DNA of 64,000 bases from Zygnema cylindricum (lineage: Eukaryota > Streptophyta > Zygnematophyceae > Zygnematales > Zygnemataceae): NCBI GenBank assembly GCA_037447655.1, contig JBBHKE010000963.1, forward strand, positions 150,508-214,507. Reading direction: 5' to 3'. A program made the translations under genes and the position numbers. The notes below the pieces were generated by a model. That model saw only the letters and a program-made list of their open reading frames with translations. It searched no databases and was not told the origin of the DNA. Shown here in pieces: positions 38,220-49,802 of the stretch (position 1 is its first letter; each line of letters opens with the position of its first letter).

Positions 38220-41110
38220 CAAACTAAATTCCACACCCTCGAAGATCGTGGATATGGACTGGATCTCGTGGAGGAAGGTCTGGGAGGCTTCGCCTATCGT
38301 CCGCCACCGTGCTTCGACGGAGAAGGGCCGCAGCTTGCGCTCGTTGAAGGGCGATCGATACACGTTGCCGATAAAAAGCAACTAGAAGGCTTGGGGGAGG
38401 GCTCCCTGGACCCCTAGAATCAAAAGCTCTCTTAGCACAGTTGCGAAGAAAATCATCGAAATACTTGTCCAAAGAACCAAAAATCTCTGCGGCAAATGGG
38501 ACAAACTGGTCCGCCGGGTCTCGGTGAGCGTAATCCCTCTCCTTGGAAGCCGATGCGTCCCTAGTCGCCACACCTGTATGCACTGCCGCGCGAGAAAAAA
38601 TGTGGGTCCCAATCGGATCAGTAAGGACCACATCACCCAAAGTCCGCCCAGTCCCATGAAGGAAAACCAAGTCAACCCGAGGGCTTCGGATACCACTAGA
38701 TTGGGGACGAGGAGGTAAGATATGAGAAACCTCCGCTTCACAATGTAGCCTGCTTCAACACCAATCGCAGCAACCGCATCACGAACCAAATCATGCGCGA
38801 CGGTACGTTCACCCCCCCGCGAACAACGAAGTAAATGGATGCCGTTGGAGTCAATAGGCTGGTTGCAAATACAGTTGGGGCGCCCAAGAAGCGGAGGGTG
38901 AGGCAAACCCAAACGAAGGCGGATAGCAGAGGTGAACTGGTCAGACGTCATACGAAAGCGTCGAAAAATTCGGTGTTGCCTGTAACCACGCATCGGCTCT
39001 CGGCCCAGAACACGAACGTAAGCGAGCACGCGATTGAGCGGAAGGTAGCGCGTTTAATAGATCATAAAATTCAGCGACTGCCAACTGCTCGGATATGCGT
39101 TGTTGCACATGGTAGTTATTGTCAGCAATAAGGGACGGGAAAGGTGGCGCTTGGTTTCGGGCATCACACGGAAGAAGTGCACGAGCGGAGAGAAGAGCTT
39201 GATGAAACGGAAAAAGATTATCCTCCACTTTAGGGACGACTTTGGCTAGAATGGGAACATCATTTGCAATAAAACGGGAAGCGATGGAAGGCGCCACTAA
39301 AGCCCAACTACCCAAAAAAGCTGCTGGAGCAACTCGAGCCACTAGAATCAAACCTAAACCCCCGTTGGAAATTGGAAGGCTAGCTTGACGGCGTGCAAAT
39401 AAACCCTCTGGGCGATCGAAAATCCCATGCCCAACGAGGTGATGGAGAACACTAAAAAGTTGATCGTCGAACCCTTTTAGTGAGGACAAAAATGGATCTG
39501 TTGGTGGTACCGTCCGAGCGAGATACAGAGGACGTTAGCAAAGCAACGAGCGAGGATTTGAAATGCCACTAGGGAGTCGGAGAGCTTAGGAAGCTCATTA
39601 GAGTGAGAGAGGTCCTCCAACAATGCATCAGTGACAACTTGGTTCACAAAAGATGGGGCACCAATGGGAGAGCCTATAGCTTTAATACAGTCGGTCGGAG
39701 ATGCAATACGAAAACCCACAGGAAAAGGGAAGTCTGAAGGTGAGCTAAAGCAAAAAGGGGGGCCCCCAAAGGATCACCGTGACGGGTGCCAGTCGCAGAC
39801 TCCAATGTGGAAACCTCACCAAAGGGACCGCCAAGAGGAAAGATGAGGGAGCTCGGGCGAGAATAAAATGCACGAACAAAAGGGAAAATGTGGCTGATGG
39901 GAGATGGAGCATGCCTCAATTTTCGAAAGATAGCATTACGGTTGACAGCGTTAAAGGCGTTTGCAACATCTACCTGGAGGACTACCCAATCCGGATGGAG
40001 ATCCAAAACAGCCCGAAGACCATGAACAACCGCCTCACAACCCCCTTTTGTAGCAACTCCGAACTGGTGCGGTGAAAAATGGTCATGGAAAGCCCCTTGG
40101 AGTTGAATACACATTGAGCGAGCAACCAAACGGTACAACACCTCACCGATAGCAATTGGGCGAATTCCCCCTGCAGGTTTAGTAACAGCCACAAGGCGAG
40201 CCGCAGAGAGAAGGGGTACAACATTGTGAGGAACGTGTCCTCGAGCCACCTCTGAAGCCACCTTAAAAAGAAGATCAAAACCTTGAGAGGGCATGTCTGG
40301 AGGAAATATGTCCCTGAGGAGTTCATACACCATCCCAGATGGGCCCCCTGAAGAAAGATGAGGCGACCGAAGCAAAGCTGTAGTAAATGCTTCCCGCTCC
40401 AAGTCGAACGATTCAAGAGGATCATGGACTTCCACGAAAGGGAGGATCTCTTCAGGGGCCAGAGGATGTAACAAACGTAAGGCCTCAACCGTCGCCTCGG
40501 AAGACGGAGATGGTTGGAAAGGTCGAAGAGCACGAGCAGCCCGAGAATACTCGCCAGAACGACCAAGGTGGACCGCCCGATGCAACCTAGCCGTGGAGCT
40601 TAGGAGCGGGGCACGACGTTGAGGGGGGGACATGGAAAGACTTATGACACGATCTGTATGCTCTTGCTGCAAGGACTCCCAATCCCCTCTCAAAAACCGT
40701 TGACACCGCGCTTTAGTCTCACGGGCCCCGCTCGCCCCCCCTCTCGGTGGCAAAACTAGGACCCAAAGTGGGAATAAGAAAAGTAAGTACCACGCTGCGT
40801 CGTTGGAGATGTCGACGCCCAATAAAGCCAAAGGGAGTGGAAGAGCAACCTGGACGAATTCAAGAAGATGGTTAGGAATACGAGTGTAGAGCCTAAGTCG
40901 AGGATAACCTAGGTGGTAACACCCAAGGACGTCTAAGCGCCGATTATAGTCCCAATCAGTAGGAGAGGGTTGTTGGCGGTCAATTGAGGGAGGAGGATGG
41001 CCTTTGGTGAGGGTAGGAATTCCTTTGGGGGTGAGAGGACATGACCTCAAATGTCGCGACAAAACCCCCCCAGAACATACAACTTTCCACACTGAGGGCA
41101 CGACACCCTA
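38220..41110 (-). pseudogene. Dead non-LTR-type reverse transcriptase element with PD-(D/E)XK-like endonuclease
   Basis: Read leftward, the relic has a C2H2-like finger (CPQCGK in one frame, LSRHLRSC in the next, about 41105-41035; the frame breaks in a run of seven G). Then comes a linker and a reverse-transcriptase domain with LVAVTKPAGGIRPIAIGEV (about 40190-40140) and LQVDVANAFNAVNR (about 39985-39940, polymerase Asp in DVANAF). After GTRHGDPLGAPLFALAHLQ (about 39790-39735) the frame breaks and the next homologous piece is PSDFPFPVGFRIAS, so the stretch expected to carry the second catalytic motif (xxDD) is absent. Then come a thumb-like part, a CxC..H..C knuckle (CICNQPIDSNGIHLLRC, about 38870-38815) and, after another frameshift near 38740, an endonuclease-like segment (SPRVDLVFLHG..GDVVLTDP). 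This order recalls R2-type non-LTR elements (inference). The element is not functional. Confidence 0.75.
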
Positions 41111-41139
41111 AGAGGACTAAGATTCGATGATCGGAACTT

Positions 41140-41970
41140 TGAAATGTGACGGTTGTAGACGTAGATACAACTTGTGACGGTTGAAGACGACCACGAAACT
41201 TCGGACGATTGGTGACGCCAACAAAAACAGCGACAGTGGTAGACGTCTAGATTTTTGTGAAATCGTAGATGTTTAGGGTTTGGTGATATTGTGACGTCAC
41301 GTTCACTTCTGACAACGTCGACGTCACTGATTGAACAACTTTCCGCCATGGCTTTCCGGTTTCATTTTATCTAATTTTTTCACTCGACCTGCCATTAAAA
41401 AAAAACCTAAAAATTGTCAAAAATAATGTTTTTAAAATATCATTCATTTTATACCAATATTGTTGTGTCTCATTCTAAATAGTGTGAGATAAAAGCGATA
41501 GTGTGAGAGGGAGAGGGGAGAGGCGACGACGGCGCAAAATTTTTCAAAGACCCCATGAATGAAAGTGGAGGTCCGAGACCCCTGCAATTTTTTTTCTGTA
41601 CATGCGCGTGACGGGCACGGAGAAAAATAGAGAGGACTCTCCCTCGTCATAAAATTTTCCCACTCTTGTGGCGCTTGCGTGAGTCATTTTTCATTCGATG
41701 TTTCGGCGGTATTTGAACTGAAATCACCCCCTCGAGGTGATTTTGGATGAAGTTTTATTTTGGGCTGGATTCTCTTGCCCAAGGGTCGAAAAGGGGAAAA
41801 CGCCAAAATGCGTTCACCTGACGACAAACACGTTGTACATCCAGAGTATGAATTTACGTTCCCTCTACATTGGTAAAAATGATTTTCTCGTACAGCTGAA
41901 GTTTTTGACAAATTTCCTTGAATATTAGGGCAAAAAGACAAAGAAAAGTAGATACTTTAATACATAGGGA
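41140..41970. repeat. Copy of GTAGACGT repeat block plus degenerate hairpin
   Basis: It is homologous to the 36.5-37.1 kb part of the TAA element: GTAGACGTCTA, GTAGATGTTTAGGGTTTGGTG, GACGTCAC, a CCATGG(C)TTTCC word, a GAGAGAGGCG word, then the hairpin at 41721-41743 (AAATCACC arms, imperfect centre CCCTCGA) followed by TGAAGTTTT. It ends near GGGACGTACCC-TAA at 41965-41976, the same terminal type as the TAA element. It may be a second copy whose left part was replaced when the RT element came in. Confidence 0.5.
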
Positions 41971-41999
41971 CGTACCCTAAAGAAAGGGGACTACAGGTG

Positions 42000-42160
42000 A
42001 ATTTAAACCCTAATTCGTGTGACCTATATTGCACCTTGAATCGCTATTAGCGTCAATGTTTTTTTCGCCACTTAAATCATTTTTTCTCCGTACACACTTG
42101 TTTGATTTTCCATTTGAGGAGCGTCAATCGGAAGCTGAGAATGTTACATTTTAATCGCAC
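42000..42160. mobile_element. Partial MITE related to 61.13-61.35 kb
   Basis: CACCTTGAATCGCTATTAGCG followed by TTTTTTTCGCCACTTAAATC and TTTTTCTCCGTACACA is shared with the left half of the element at 61131. No matching right end is found here, so it is a fragment. Confidence 0.5.
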
Positions 42161-42667
42161 ACTATGAATTACACGTAGAAGAAGAACTTGAGTTATCGGG
42201 AAAATGGGACTATAAATACAGCGGAATGATGGTGGGTATGAACAAATTCCATCCTTGTAGATGCCAATGCGAGAACCGTTCCTGATTTAACAAAAGCATC
42301 ATTCTAATGGGGTCTCCCAGTAGTGTGAAGGGAGTGTGATGCTTTCAAAAAAAAGATAAGACTAACTAAACTTTACGGTTAGCATTATTTAATAGAAATG
42401 ACTAAAATTAAAGTTGGACTGAGGCTAACCTGATTTTGAGAAAATTTTAACCGGAAAGAAATCGGTTAATTCGCAAAAGCAGTTTAAGTCGTAATGGAAA
42501 TCGTACTCAAATTCTTGATCGTATTGGCAGAGGCTGGATATAAGTTTTGTCCTAAGCTTAAAAAAGCTAACGAAACAGGTTTACATAGGTCGGGATGGCA
42601 ACAGAGCCAATTTTACAAAGGCTTCACGGGACGTACACCTCGTGGAAATGCACTTTTTTGAGCATCG

Positions 42668-43331
42668 TTGCACTATGACGACACTCTCAACCTTTTTGGG
42701 GAAGACAAAGCAGATCAATTTGCGATGACGGCAGCAATGGAGGGCCCAAAGGACCCTGGATGGATAATGGATACAGGAGCATCAGCACACATGTGTTGGA
42801 ACAAGAGTATCTTCAAAAATGTGAAATCAACACCGGAAAAGAAATATTTACTATGCATGTAGCATGAGTGTCCAAACTCGTGCGATGGGTGACGTATCCT
42901 TGCTGGTTGATGTAGAAGGAAAAGAAATTGAAAGGACTCTTCACAATGTCCTCTTTGTCCCTGACTTTAAGAAAAAAATGTTTTCTACGTCTTTGGTAGA
43001 GAGTAAAGGCTTTGAGATCAATCTGAAAAATGGTCGGCAGGTTGTTAGCAAGAATGGCAAGGTTGCAATTACAAGTACTAGGGATAATAGCAAAATGTAC
43101 CGTATGGATATGGCTAATACAAAGGAGAATGATGTTCTGTATTCGGGTGTTATGCACTCAGATGAGTTGTGGCATAAAAGATTAGGCCATGTTAATTATG
43201 ATAGTTTGAGAAAAATGGCCTTTGCTGGCAAAATAGATGGTGTCCGTGTAACAGATCAGCCGGTTAAAACATATGATGGTTGTGATTTAGGCAAAATACA
43301 CAGACTGCCATTCCCTATGGAAGAACTTTGA
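42668..43331 (+). pseudogene. Ty1/copia pol fragment (protease and GAG-pre-integrase)
   Basis: The first frame (42668-42862) contains WIMDTGASAHM, the aspartic protease active-site motif DTGA. A frame change and stop near 42855 separate it from the second frame (42864-43331), which has VLFVPDFKKKM and the GAG-pre-integrase motif LWHKRLGHVNYDSLRKM ending with CDLGKIHRLPFP, where the integrase zinc region would begin. The stop follows at once and no integrase or RT follows. There is no LTR nearby that I can see. It is a dead fragment of a copia retrotransposon. Confidence 0.85.
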
Positions 43332-43599
43332 CTTGCGAAAAAGTATATCAAACCGGTTAACATTTTGTCGCGCTTGTGAAGGTTGACTGTCATAAAACAT
43401 CAACAATCCACACAGCTGGCCAACTTTACGCCTACAAAACTACGACAACCACATGTAAATGAAAGTGTTGCGCGCAAGCCCGCTTTCTCACCAAATTAGT
43501 GGACGAAAGCTATGTGAACTCCACGGTGTTAGCACACGTTGGTTATTTACTTTGGGTGGGGTTCCATCAAGCAAAAAGTGAGGTAGCTTTCTGAAAAAC

Positions 43600-44420
43600 G
43601 TACTTTTCCATACTAAGCCGTACTGCTTTTTTTCTTTTTTTATAAAACATCTTTACTGTAGATTCGTCAAAATTCTCCAAACTTTTGGGCGAAAAGTTAG
43701 ACCGTCTTATTTTTAGATTTCGAAGCATACGCTCCTTCTGTCCAGTGTGTGGACAATCTCCTCAACTGTCCTCAAGAGGACACTTTGCCCCCCCTCCACC
43801 ACACACACTAGATGTGGCGATTGGTACACTCGTAAAAGTCAAATTCGATCCACGACGGACGTGAAGTATTAAACTTACATGTGGCAAAAGACGCGTGCCT
43901 TTTGACAACAAATCCACCTTGTTCGAGGATAAGGTCATGGTTGAAGGACATCCTGTCACGCGATAACACATGAACGTACAAATGGTACAGTATATTCATG
44001 AACGTTTGTACAAATTTTCATTTTGAAAAGGATTTCGCAACTGTTTGTACAACGACAAAGACAAGAACGTACAAATTGAACTTTTGCGTTACTCTGTTAG
44101 ATATTATAATCTCCGTCCGTCAGTACAAATATGCGGCTCAAATTTTGTACTTTTTGAATCTTTCTATATTCGCGGCCGGCTAAACAAGATTCTACGTGGT
44201 TCCAATCGCAATCCAACACATAAGCAATTAGTGCCTCGTTGGCACGACCTGAAAGAGAAGAGATATAAATTTTACTACCAGTAAACATTTCCGTACGATT
44301 ACTGGAAACGCCTGATGCCTGATGACCGTGGCTCAAAATCCATTAGGAGGCTCCAATAAATGTAACGTTTACTGGTCGTGGCGATGATCTCTTGTAGAAT
44401 CCTCCATCAGGTCGCATTAG
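43600..44420. mobile_element. Noncoding element related (inverted) to 54.16-54.92 kb
   Basis: ATTCTCCAAACTTTTGGGCG at about 43674 is the reverse complement of the sequence at about 54778. A hairpin (43767-43782) sits at the equivalent place. CCTCCATCAGGTCGC near 44400 recalls the terminal CTCCATCAGGCG of that element. The exact ends are not clear. Confidence 0.45.
43767..43782. repeat. Hairpin TGTCCTC-AA-GAGGACA
   Basis: Seven-base perfect arms surround a two-base loop, with a CTC-AA-GAG centre. It is the reduced counterpart of the hairpin at 54689-54715, which has the longer arm GCTAGTGTCCTC. Confidence 0.75.
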
Positions 44421-44879
44421 TAAACAACCTCTCACCTTCTTTCGGTCATTAAATTTGGTACCACGAATGTTATTATTTAGATTTTCAAAAAATTAAAATG
44501 TTTCTTCAAACGGAAAGTTTGAACTTTATATTTATATCAGCGGAAATACTTAGTGACTCGTACGAGATTTTTGCTGCAAAAACTGAATTTTTGAAAATGA
44601 AAATGAAAAATATTACACTGAATGGCAGAAAGGCGCGACAAACAACAACAATAGTGTGAGAGGATACTTTCGGTGGACCTACATCACCCTGGTCAAAGGC
44701 ACTTGGCCTACACGCTGTGTAGGTTTGTCACCGCGCCTAGTCAAAGCTATTCTACTTATTGACTGTTGTATCCCAGCGCAATGGCACCAAACTTGTACTG
44801 TTGTGTACCTGAATCGTACTATTTTGTAAAAGCTAGGATACTCTTACACCTAACCAAAATGACGCATGTAGTACGCATT

Positions 44880-45330
44880 TCCCTTCCATTTTTAATTCCA
44901 TTTCCATTTTCGTTTCAGTTTCTTTTTCATTTCAAATTTGTTTCCATCTTCATTCCATTTCGATCTCTGTCTTTGTAGCCATTTTCGTTTAGGTTGCCGT
45001 TCGAGTTTTTATTTTCAGTTTCTATTTTCATTTCCATTTGTATTTCCATTTCCATCTTCATTTCTATCTCTTTTCCCATTTTCGGCATCAGTTTCTAATT
45101 TTATTTCCATTCCCGTTCCCGTTTCATTTTCGGTTCCCATTTCCGTTTCATTTCCATTTCGATTCCGATTTTTATTTTTGCTCTTCTTGGCGTTTTCGTT
45201 TCCGTTTTACTTTTCAACTTTCATTCATGTTTCAGTTTCTATTTCAAACCTTTTCGTTTCATTGTCATTTTAACTTCAATTTCCCTTTTAGTTGCCATGT
45301 TAGTTCATATTGTAGTTTTTGATGTCGTTT
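44880..45330. repeat. Degenerate TTTC(C/A)(A/G)TT hexamer-like array
   Basis: About 450 bases of T/C-rich sequence are built from variants of TTTCCATT, TTTCGTT and TTTCAGTT, decaying to the right. The ORFs rich in Phe/Pro/Ser/His that cover it in all three frames are composition artefacts. Confidence 0.85.
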
Positions 45331-45869
45331 CAGTTTCACTTATAATGTAGTAGCTGTTTCTATTACGGCGTTATCAAGATGTTTCCCTTTCGACTATTGC
45401 ATCGGGAAAATACTTGCGTTTTGCACTAAAATATTTCGTTGGTCATTTAGGTTTGGGGAACTTACGTTCGTTAACCATCGATACACTTGACCCAAATTCA
45501 TTTATCACCCGTTGCATCGACGTTTTAGAGCTTGTTAGCTCCTAAGTGCGTTTGCATTTATTGCGTGGTTGTTTTGCTCAACATCCACCCGATCAACAAC
45601 CCTCTATTTTCCCACACCCACCACGGAACTTCATGCTGAAACCTTTTCAATTATGCTCTAGCTTATTGGTGGATGAATCTTTGATAATCGACTGAGATTA
45701 TTTTCTTGTCCACAAAATTTTTCATTGGTAACTACAAGGGTTTAGTTTTGATTCTTATGAGAATAACAACAACTAATATCTACTTAGTGCTGGGCACTAG
45801 TCTTTTTTATCATTATATCACGTTTTTTATAGATCAAACTCTCATCGTAGCCCACGTTGTCTTTTTAAT

Positions 45870-46295
45870 GGTTGATGCCCAATATTGTTTCAACAATCAC
45901 GTCATTCTAATTGTTTGCTTATATCACTCGCATCTTGCAAGTTTGTTTTATTTTTCACTTCCCTTGTTATTGTATGTCATTGATTAGACGACAACACAAC
46001 GTTTCACCAATCACGTCATTCTACTTGTTTGCTTATATCACTCGCGGCCTACAAATTTGTTCTATTTTTCACTTGTCATTCTAATTGTTTGCTTATATCA
46101 CTCGCATCCTACAAGTTTGTTTTATTTTTCACTTCCCTTGTTATTGTATGTCATTGATTAGACGACAACACAACGTTTCACCAATCACGCCATTCTACTT
46201 GTTTGCTTATATCACTCGCGGCCTACAAATCTTTTCTATTTTTCACTTCCTTTGTTATTGTATGTCATTGATTAAAAGAGAACACAGTGTTAGTT
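45870..46295. repeat. Tandem repeat, about 105 bp unit (4 copies, one shortened)
   Basis: The unit is marked by CAATCACG(T/C)CATTCTA, TTGTTTGCTTATATCACTCG, CCTACAA, CTATTTTTCACTT and TTATTGTATGTCATTGATTA. Copies start near 45888, 46005, 46077 and 46182; the second lacks the last third. A more diverged unit follows to about 46390. Confidence 0.8.
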
Positions 46296-46299
46296 AATC

Positions 46300-47065
46300 A
46301 AGAACAATATGAATTAGCAATTGAGGGAGGTGACGCAACCTACAAGCCTGTTTTATTTCCGCGTTCTCTTGGTCATTGATTGGAAGATAGCACAATGGTG
46401 GTTAATCTAGTTCAAGACGCATTAGCAATTATGTGAGGTGAACATGTTTTACACTCAATTGAAAAGTTTCACAGATAGGCCCACCTTGCCGTTCCTTGAG
46501 CATCGGGTGGATTTATTTTTTTTGACAGGATGTGACGTGTTCTCCAATCGAAAATCACACCTCTTGAAGTGCGACTACATAGAAAGAGGTTATGATTTTA
46601 GACACAAGGACTATAAAACATAGTAACTACCTTGTACGAAACTAGTTGGTCATTTTATACTTTTTGAAATGAAGATCGTCAAGTGTTTTGGTTTTTTTTT
46701 CGCCATGTTTTTCTTATATTATACCTTTTAAAATGGAGATAGATCGCTCCGTGTTTTGATTAATTTTTTTTGCTACATTTTTATGTAAATGTTGTCAAAC
46801 ATTAGTAGAGTAAAACCACTTTTAAGCATAAGTTTGACTTTCTATTATTTGTTACTTTGCAACGGCTTAAATTTTTAGCCATCATTAACAAAGCACATAG
46901 TGGTGTATGTCTACGGACTTCGTGAACTCTTGACAGAAGAAACGATATGAAAAAAAACAATAAAAACAAAAGAGCAAAAGCAAAAGAAAAAAACAAAAAG
47001 AGAACAAAAAGAACGAAAAAAAATCTAAATATATATTTAAAAACATTGTGTAATTGGATTACAAA
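46300..47065. other. A/T-rich intergenic
   Basis: No recognisable gene. A run of A/AAC/AAG (46950-47030) gives a Lys/Asn-rich ORF that I regard as artefact. Confidence 0.5.
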
Positions 47066-47188
47066 GCGACATCTTGTAGTAAAATTTGGAGCGAAAATAA
47101 ATTTAAAGTATTGTTGTAAAATTTGGAGCGAGAATAAAGTTTCAAGTTTAAATATATTTTCGCTCCAAATTTTACTACAAGGTGTCGC
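47066..47188. repeat. Foldback element with 42-base arms
   Basis: Arms 47066-47107 and 47147-47188 are reverse complements with two mismatches (arm begins GCGACATCTTGTAGTAAAA). The 39-base loop contains a third, partial copy of the arm (TTGTAAAATTTGGAGCGA). Such a transcript would fold into a long, near-perfect stem like a young miRNA or siRNA hairpin, or it is a small foldback transposon. Confidence 0.85.
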
Positions 47189-47289
47189 ATTGCAAGCGAA
47201 CTACACAACTCCGAAGCATGTTTTCCAAATGCAGCAAAACTTAAAAGTGCTTATAGCCACAACGTCCCAAAGTGCCTTCGTCCTTCGAT

Positions 47290-47492
47290 TTTATATATAA
47301 ATGTATATATACCTATATACATATATGTATATATATATGTATATAAATAAATACGACAATACACTAATAATATTGAATGATACTTTATACATACATACAT
47401 ATATATACATATATATACATATATATACATATATATACATGTATATACATATATATATATGACATATATATACATATACATGTATATATATT
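47290..47492. repeat. Compound TATACA/TA microsatellite
   Basis: Alternating TATATATACATA units with single-base variation extend for about 200 bases with a short unique interruption at 47343-47383. The array is self-complementary over most of its length. Confidence 0.9.
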
Positions 47493-47771
47493 TGTGAAAA
47501 TAGAAATCAACACCGTGCTTACTTACTTTTACGTCGCTTTTACTAGTTCGTTATCACTTTTAACGGCGTTGAACTCCATTTAATTTAACTCATTTCCACT
47601 CCTTTTCATTTTTGTTCACTCCTATTAATTCTTTTTTTTTCACCATCTATTGCAGTTTTGAAGCAAAACGAATACGACAATATGCGACCGATGCTAAAAT
47701 TCTTTAAGATTTGACGTAAACTCTCTCCAAAGAAACTGATAAGCTTCGAAAATATGACCAGTCGACAACTT

Positions 47772-47975
47772 GTCGTGTATGTGTCCAATCGAACCAAAAA
47801 AACACGCAACCCAACCAGTTGTACCGAAAAGGTGGAACAAACGAGCAATGAAAATCCTCAAGAAAAAGAATTACATTACAAAGCAAAAATGAACATGACA
47901 ATATGAAAAAAAAATAACAGGTAGAAGGGATAAAAGGAAGGTGAGTGGGAAGCCGAAAGAGAGATCCATTAATTC
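47772..47975. repeat. 204 bp direct repeat, copy 1
   Basis: It starts GTCGTGTATGTGTCCAATCG and ends GAGAGATCCATTAATTC. It matches 49487-49690 at most positions with no length change. Together they bracket 1.5 kb that contains the left terminus of the long-TIR element. Confidence 0.85.
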
Positions 47976-48829
47976 AACTAAGCCGATGGGTAGCCACTAG
48001 GCTCCACGGTCTGGGCGTATTTCTTACACGAGTAATGTCTACGATTTCGAATAAAGAAAACAAAACCAAAAAAATGCAAAAAACCAACAATAAAAATTTG
48101 CGGTGAATCCGAGATAACCGAATCTTGGCACGCTGATTACAAAAAAAATACAACAAGAAAACAAGCACTGAAAATATGTAGACAATCCAATATTTTCGAA
48201 TTCTAACAAACGAGAAAAAAAAGAAACAAGAAAATACAAGAAATCAACGTTAAAAATGCACAAAATCCAAGAAAAGCGGATTTTGACACACTAATAACCA
48301 ATTGCAAAAAAATGGTAACGGAAAACAAGCAATGGAAAATGGTAGAGAATCCGAGAAAACGGAATTATAACAAAACACAAGCAAACTCCAATCGAGGCAC
48401 CAGAAATTAGACAACAAAAAGTCCAACTCTAATTCACAAAATGCATAAACAAGGGTTCAAAAACAGCTTGAGAAAGTAGGCAGAATCCACACTAAAAGAG
48501 GTTGTTGAAGGGAAACCGTGCGGACTCCGGCCGAAACCGAGTGAATTAACTTGTAGAACTTACAATAAAAATATAATAAGGAAAGTGAAAAGCTAAGCGC
48601 TTAACAAACTAAGGCAGAAAAAACCTTGCACGGAAAAAACTGACAATTTGACTAAGGAAAAAGACAAGGGAAAAAGACAAAAAAATCTAAGTCCACTTCG
48701 ACCAATTCCTGTACTCTCAAACTATGAGAGTACAAAACCTACAGCAATAGCCTAGGTACCAACGAATCAGCCAAAGTACTAATTTCTAACATTTCTAACT
48801 TACCTATAGCGTGAGAGTATTCTACTGTA

Positions 48830-48909
48830 CAATCTGCGCCTAGTTTGGGTCCTAGCAAATAATCGACGACAATCTGCGCCTAGTTTGGGTCCTAGCCAAT
48901 AATCGACCA
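48830..48909. repeat. Two tandem 40 bp units
   Basis: Two copies of CAATCTGCGCCTAGTTTGGG plus 20 further bases lie directly next to each other and differ at very few positions. They abut the left terminus of the long-TIR element. Confidence 0.9.
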
Positions 48910-48977
48910 GGACCAAACGCCTACGTTACAAAATTCACAATCCGCGGATTAAAACCCTTCCTAATTACATGTTAATT

Positions 48978-48999
48978 CGTGAACCTACATGGGTTCACG
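48978..48999. repeat. Hairpin in left terminus
   Basis: Arms CGTGAACC and GGTTCACG with a TACATG loop. The right terminus has the same hairpin with the third base pair changed from T-A to C-G. Confidence 0.85.
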
Positions 49000-49019
49000 A
49001 CTTAAAACACAACCAATTG

Positions 49020-49212
49020 GCGTGCGTCGCCAACATTTTGAAATCGCACGTCGCGTCGCCAAGGTTTCGAAATCATACGTCACATCACAGACTTTCGACA
49101 ATGTACGTTGCATCATTAATGTTTGAAATCGTACGTCGCGTCAACGACATTCTGAAATCATATGTCGCGGAATACGTGTTTAGAATCATTTATCGCGTCA
49201 CGCTAAAATATG
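49020..49212. repeat. Tandem repeat, about 28 bp unit
   Basis: About seven diverged units carry the pattern CGTACGTCGCGTCA..TTTGAAAT. A second, looser array follows at 49255-49385 with units around ATGTA(A/G)(A/G)TATGTACGGTC of about 32 bp. Confidence 0.75.
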
Positions 49213-49486
49213 CGACATAAAATTAAAGTAAGGACGTTGTCGCGAGAATTGCAAAATGTAAGTATGTATGGTCAACTTCGTCGTCAGAAATTACGTGAAA
49301 AATAAATATGTACGGTCGACACGTACGACGATGTAAATATTTACGGTCGACGCGAACGCGCAATGTAGGTATGTACGGTCCTGCAAAACCCAAATAACAC
49401 ACAAATACCAATTAGTGTGGCGGCTGCCCATCCTAAACCCTAAATATAAAAAAGAAAAGTGTCCGACGAGATGCGGCATGGCAACT

Positions 49487-49690
49487 GTCGTGCATGTGTC
49501 CAATCGAACAAAAAAAACATACAACCCAACCAACTGTACGGAAAAGGTGGAATAAACGAGCAATGAAAATCCTTAAGCAAAAGAATTACATTCCAAAGCA
49601 AAAATGAACATGACAATATGAAAAAGAAATAAAAGGTAGAAGGGATAAAAGGAAGGTGAGTGGGAAGCCGAAAGAGAGATCCATTAATTC
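49487..49690. repeat. 204 bp direct repeat, copy 2
   Basis: Second copy of the repeat at 47772-47975, same orientation and length, ending GAGAGATCCATTAATTC and followed here by a run of eleven C. Confidence 0.85.
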
Positions 49691-49802
49691 CCCCCCCCCC
49701 AGCTCCTTAGCTTGCGGAGGAGCTAGCAAACACAATCGGAAGCCCGTGAAGACGTGAATCGAAAGTCTCCTCTGTAATGAGTATCCGCTTGGAATCCAGG
49801 TC

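Noticed and set aside
44938-45322. Phe/Pro/Ser-rich membrane-like ORFs
   Set aside because: They occur in several frames of a degenerate TTTCCATT array, so they are a composition artefact.
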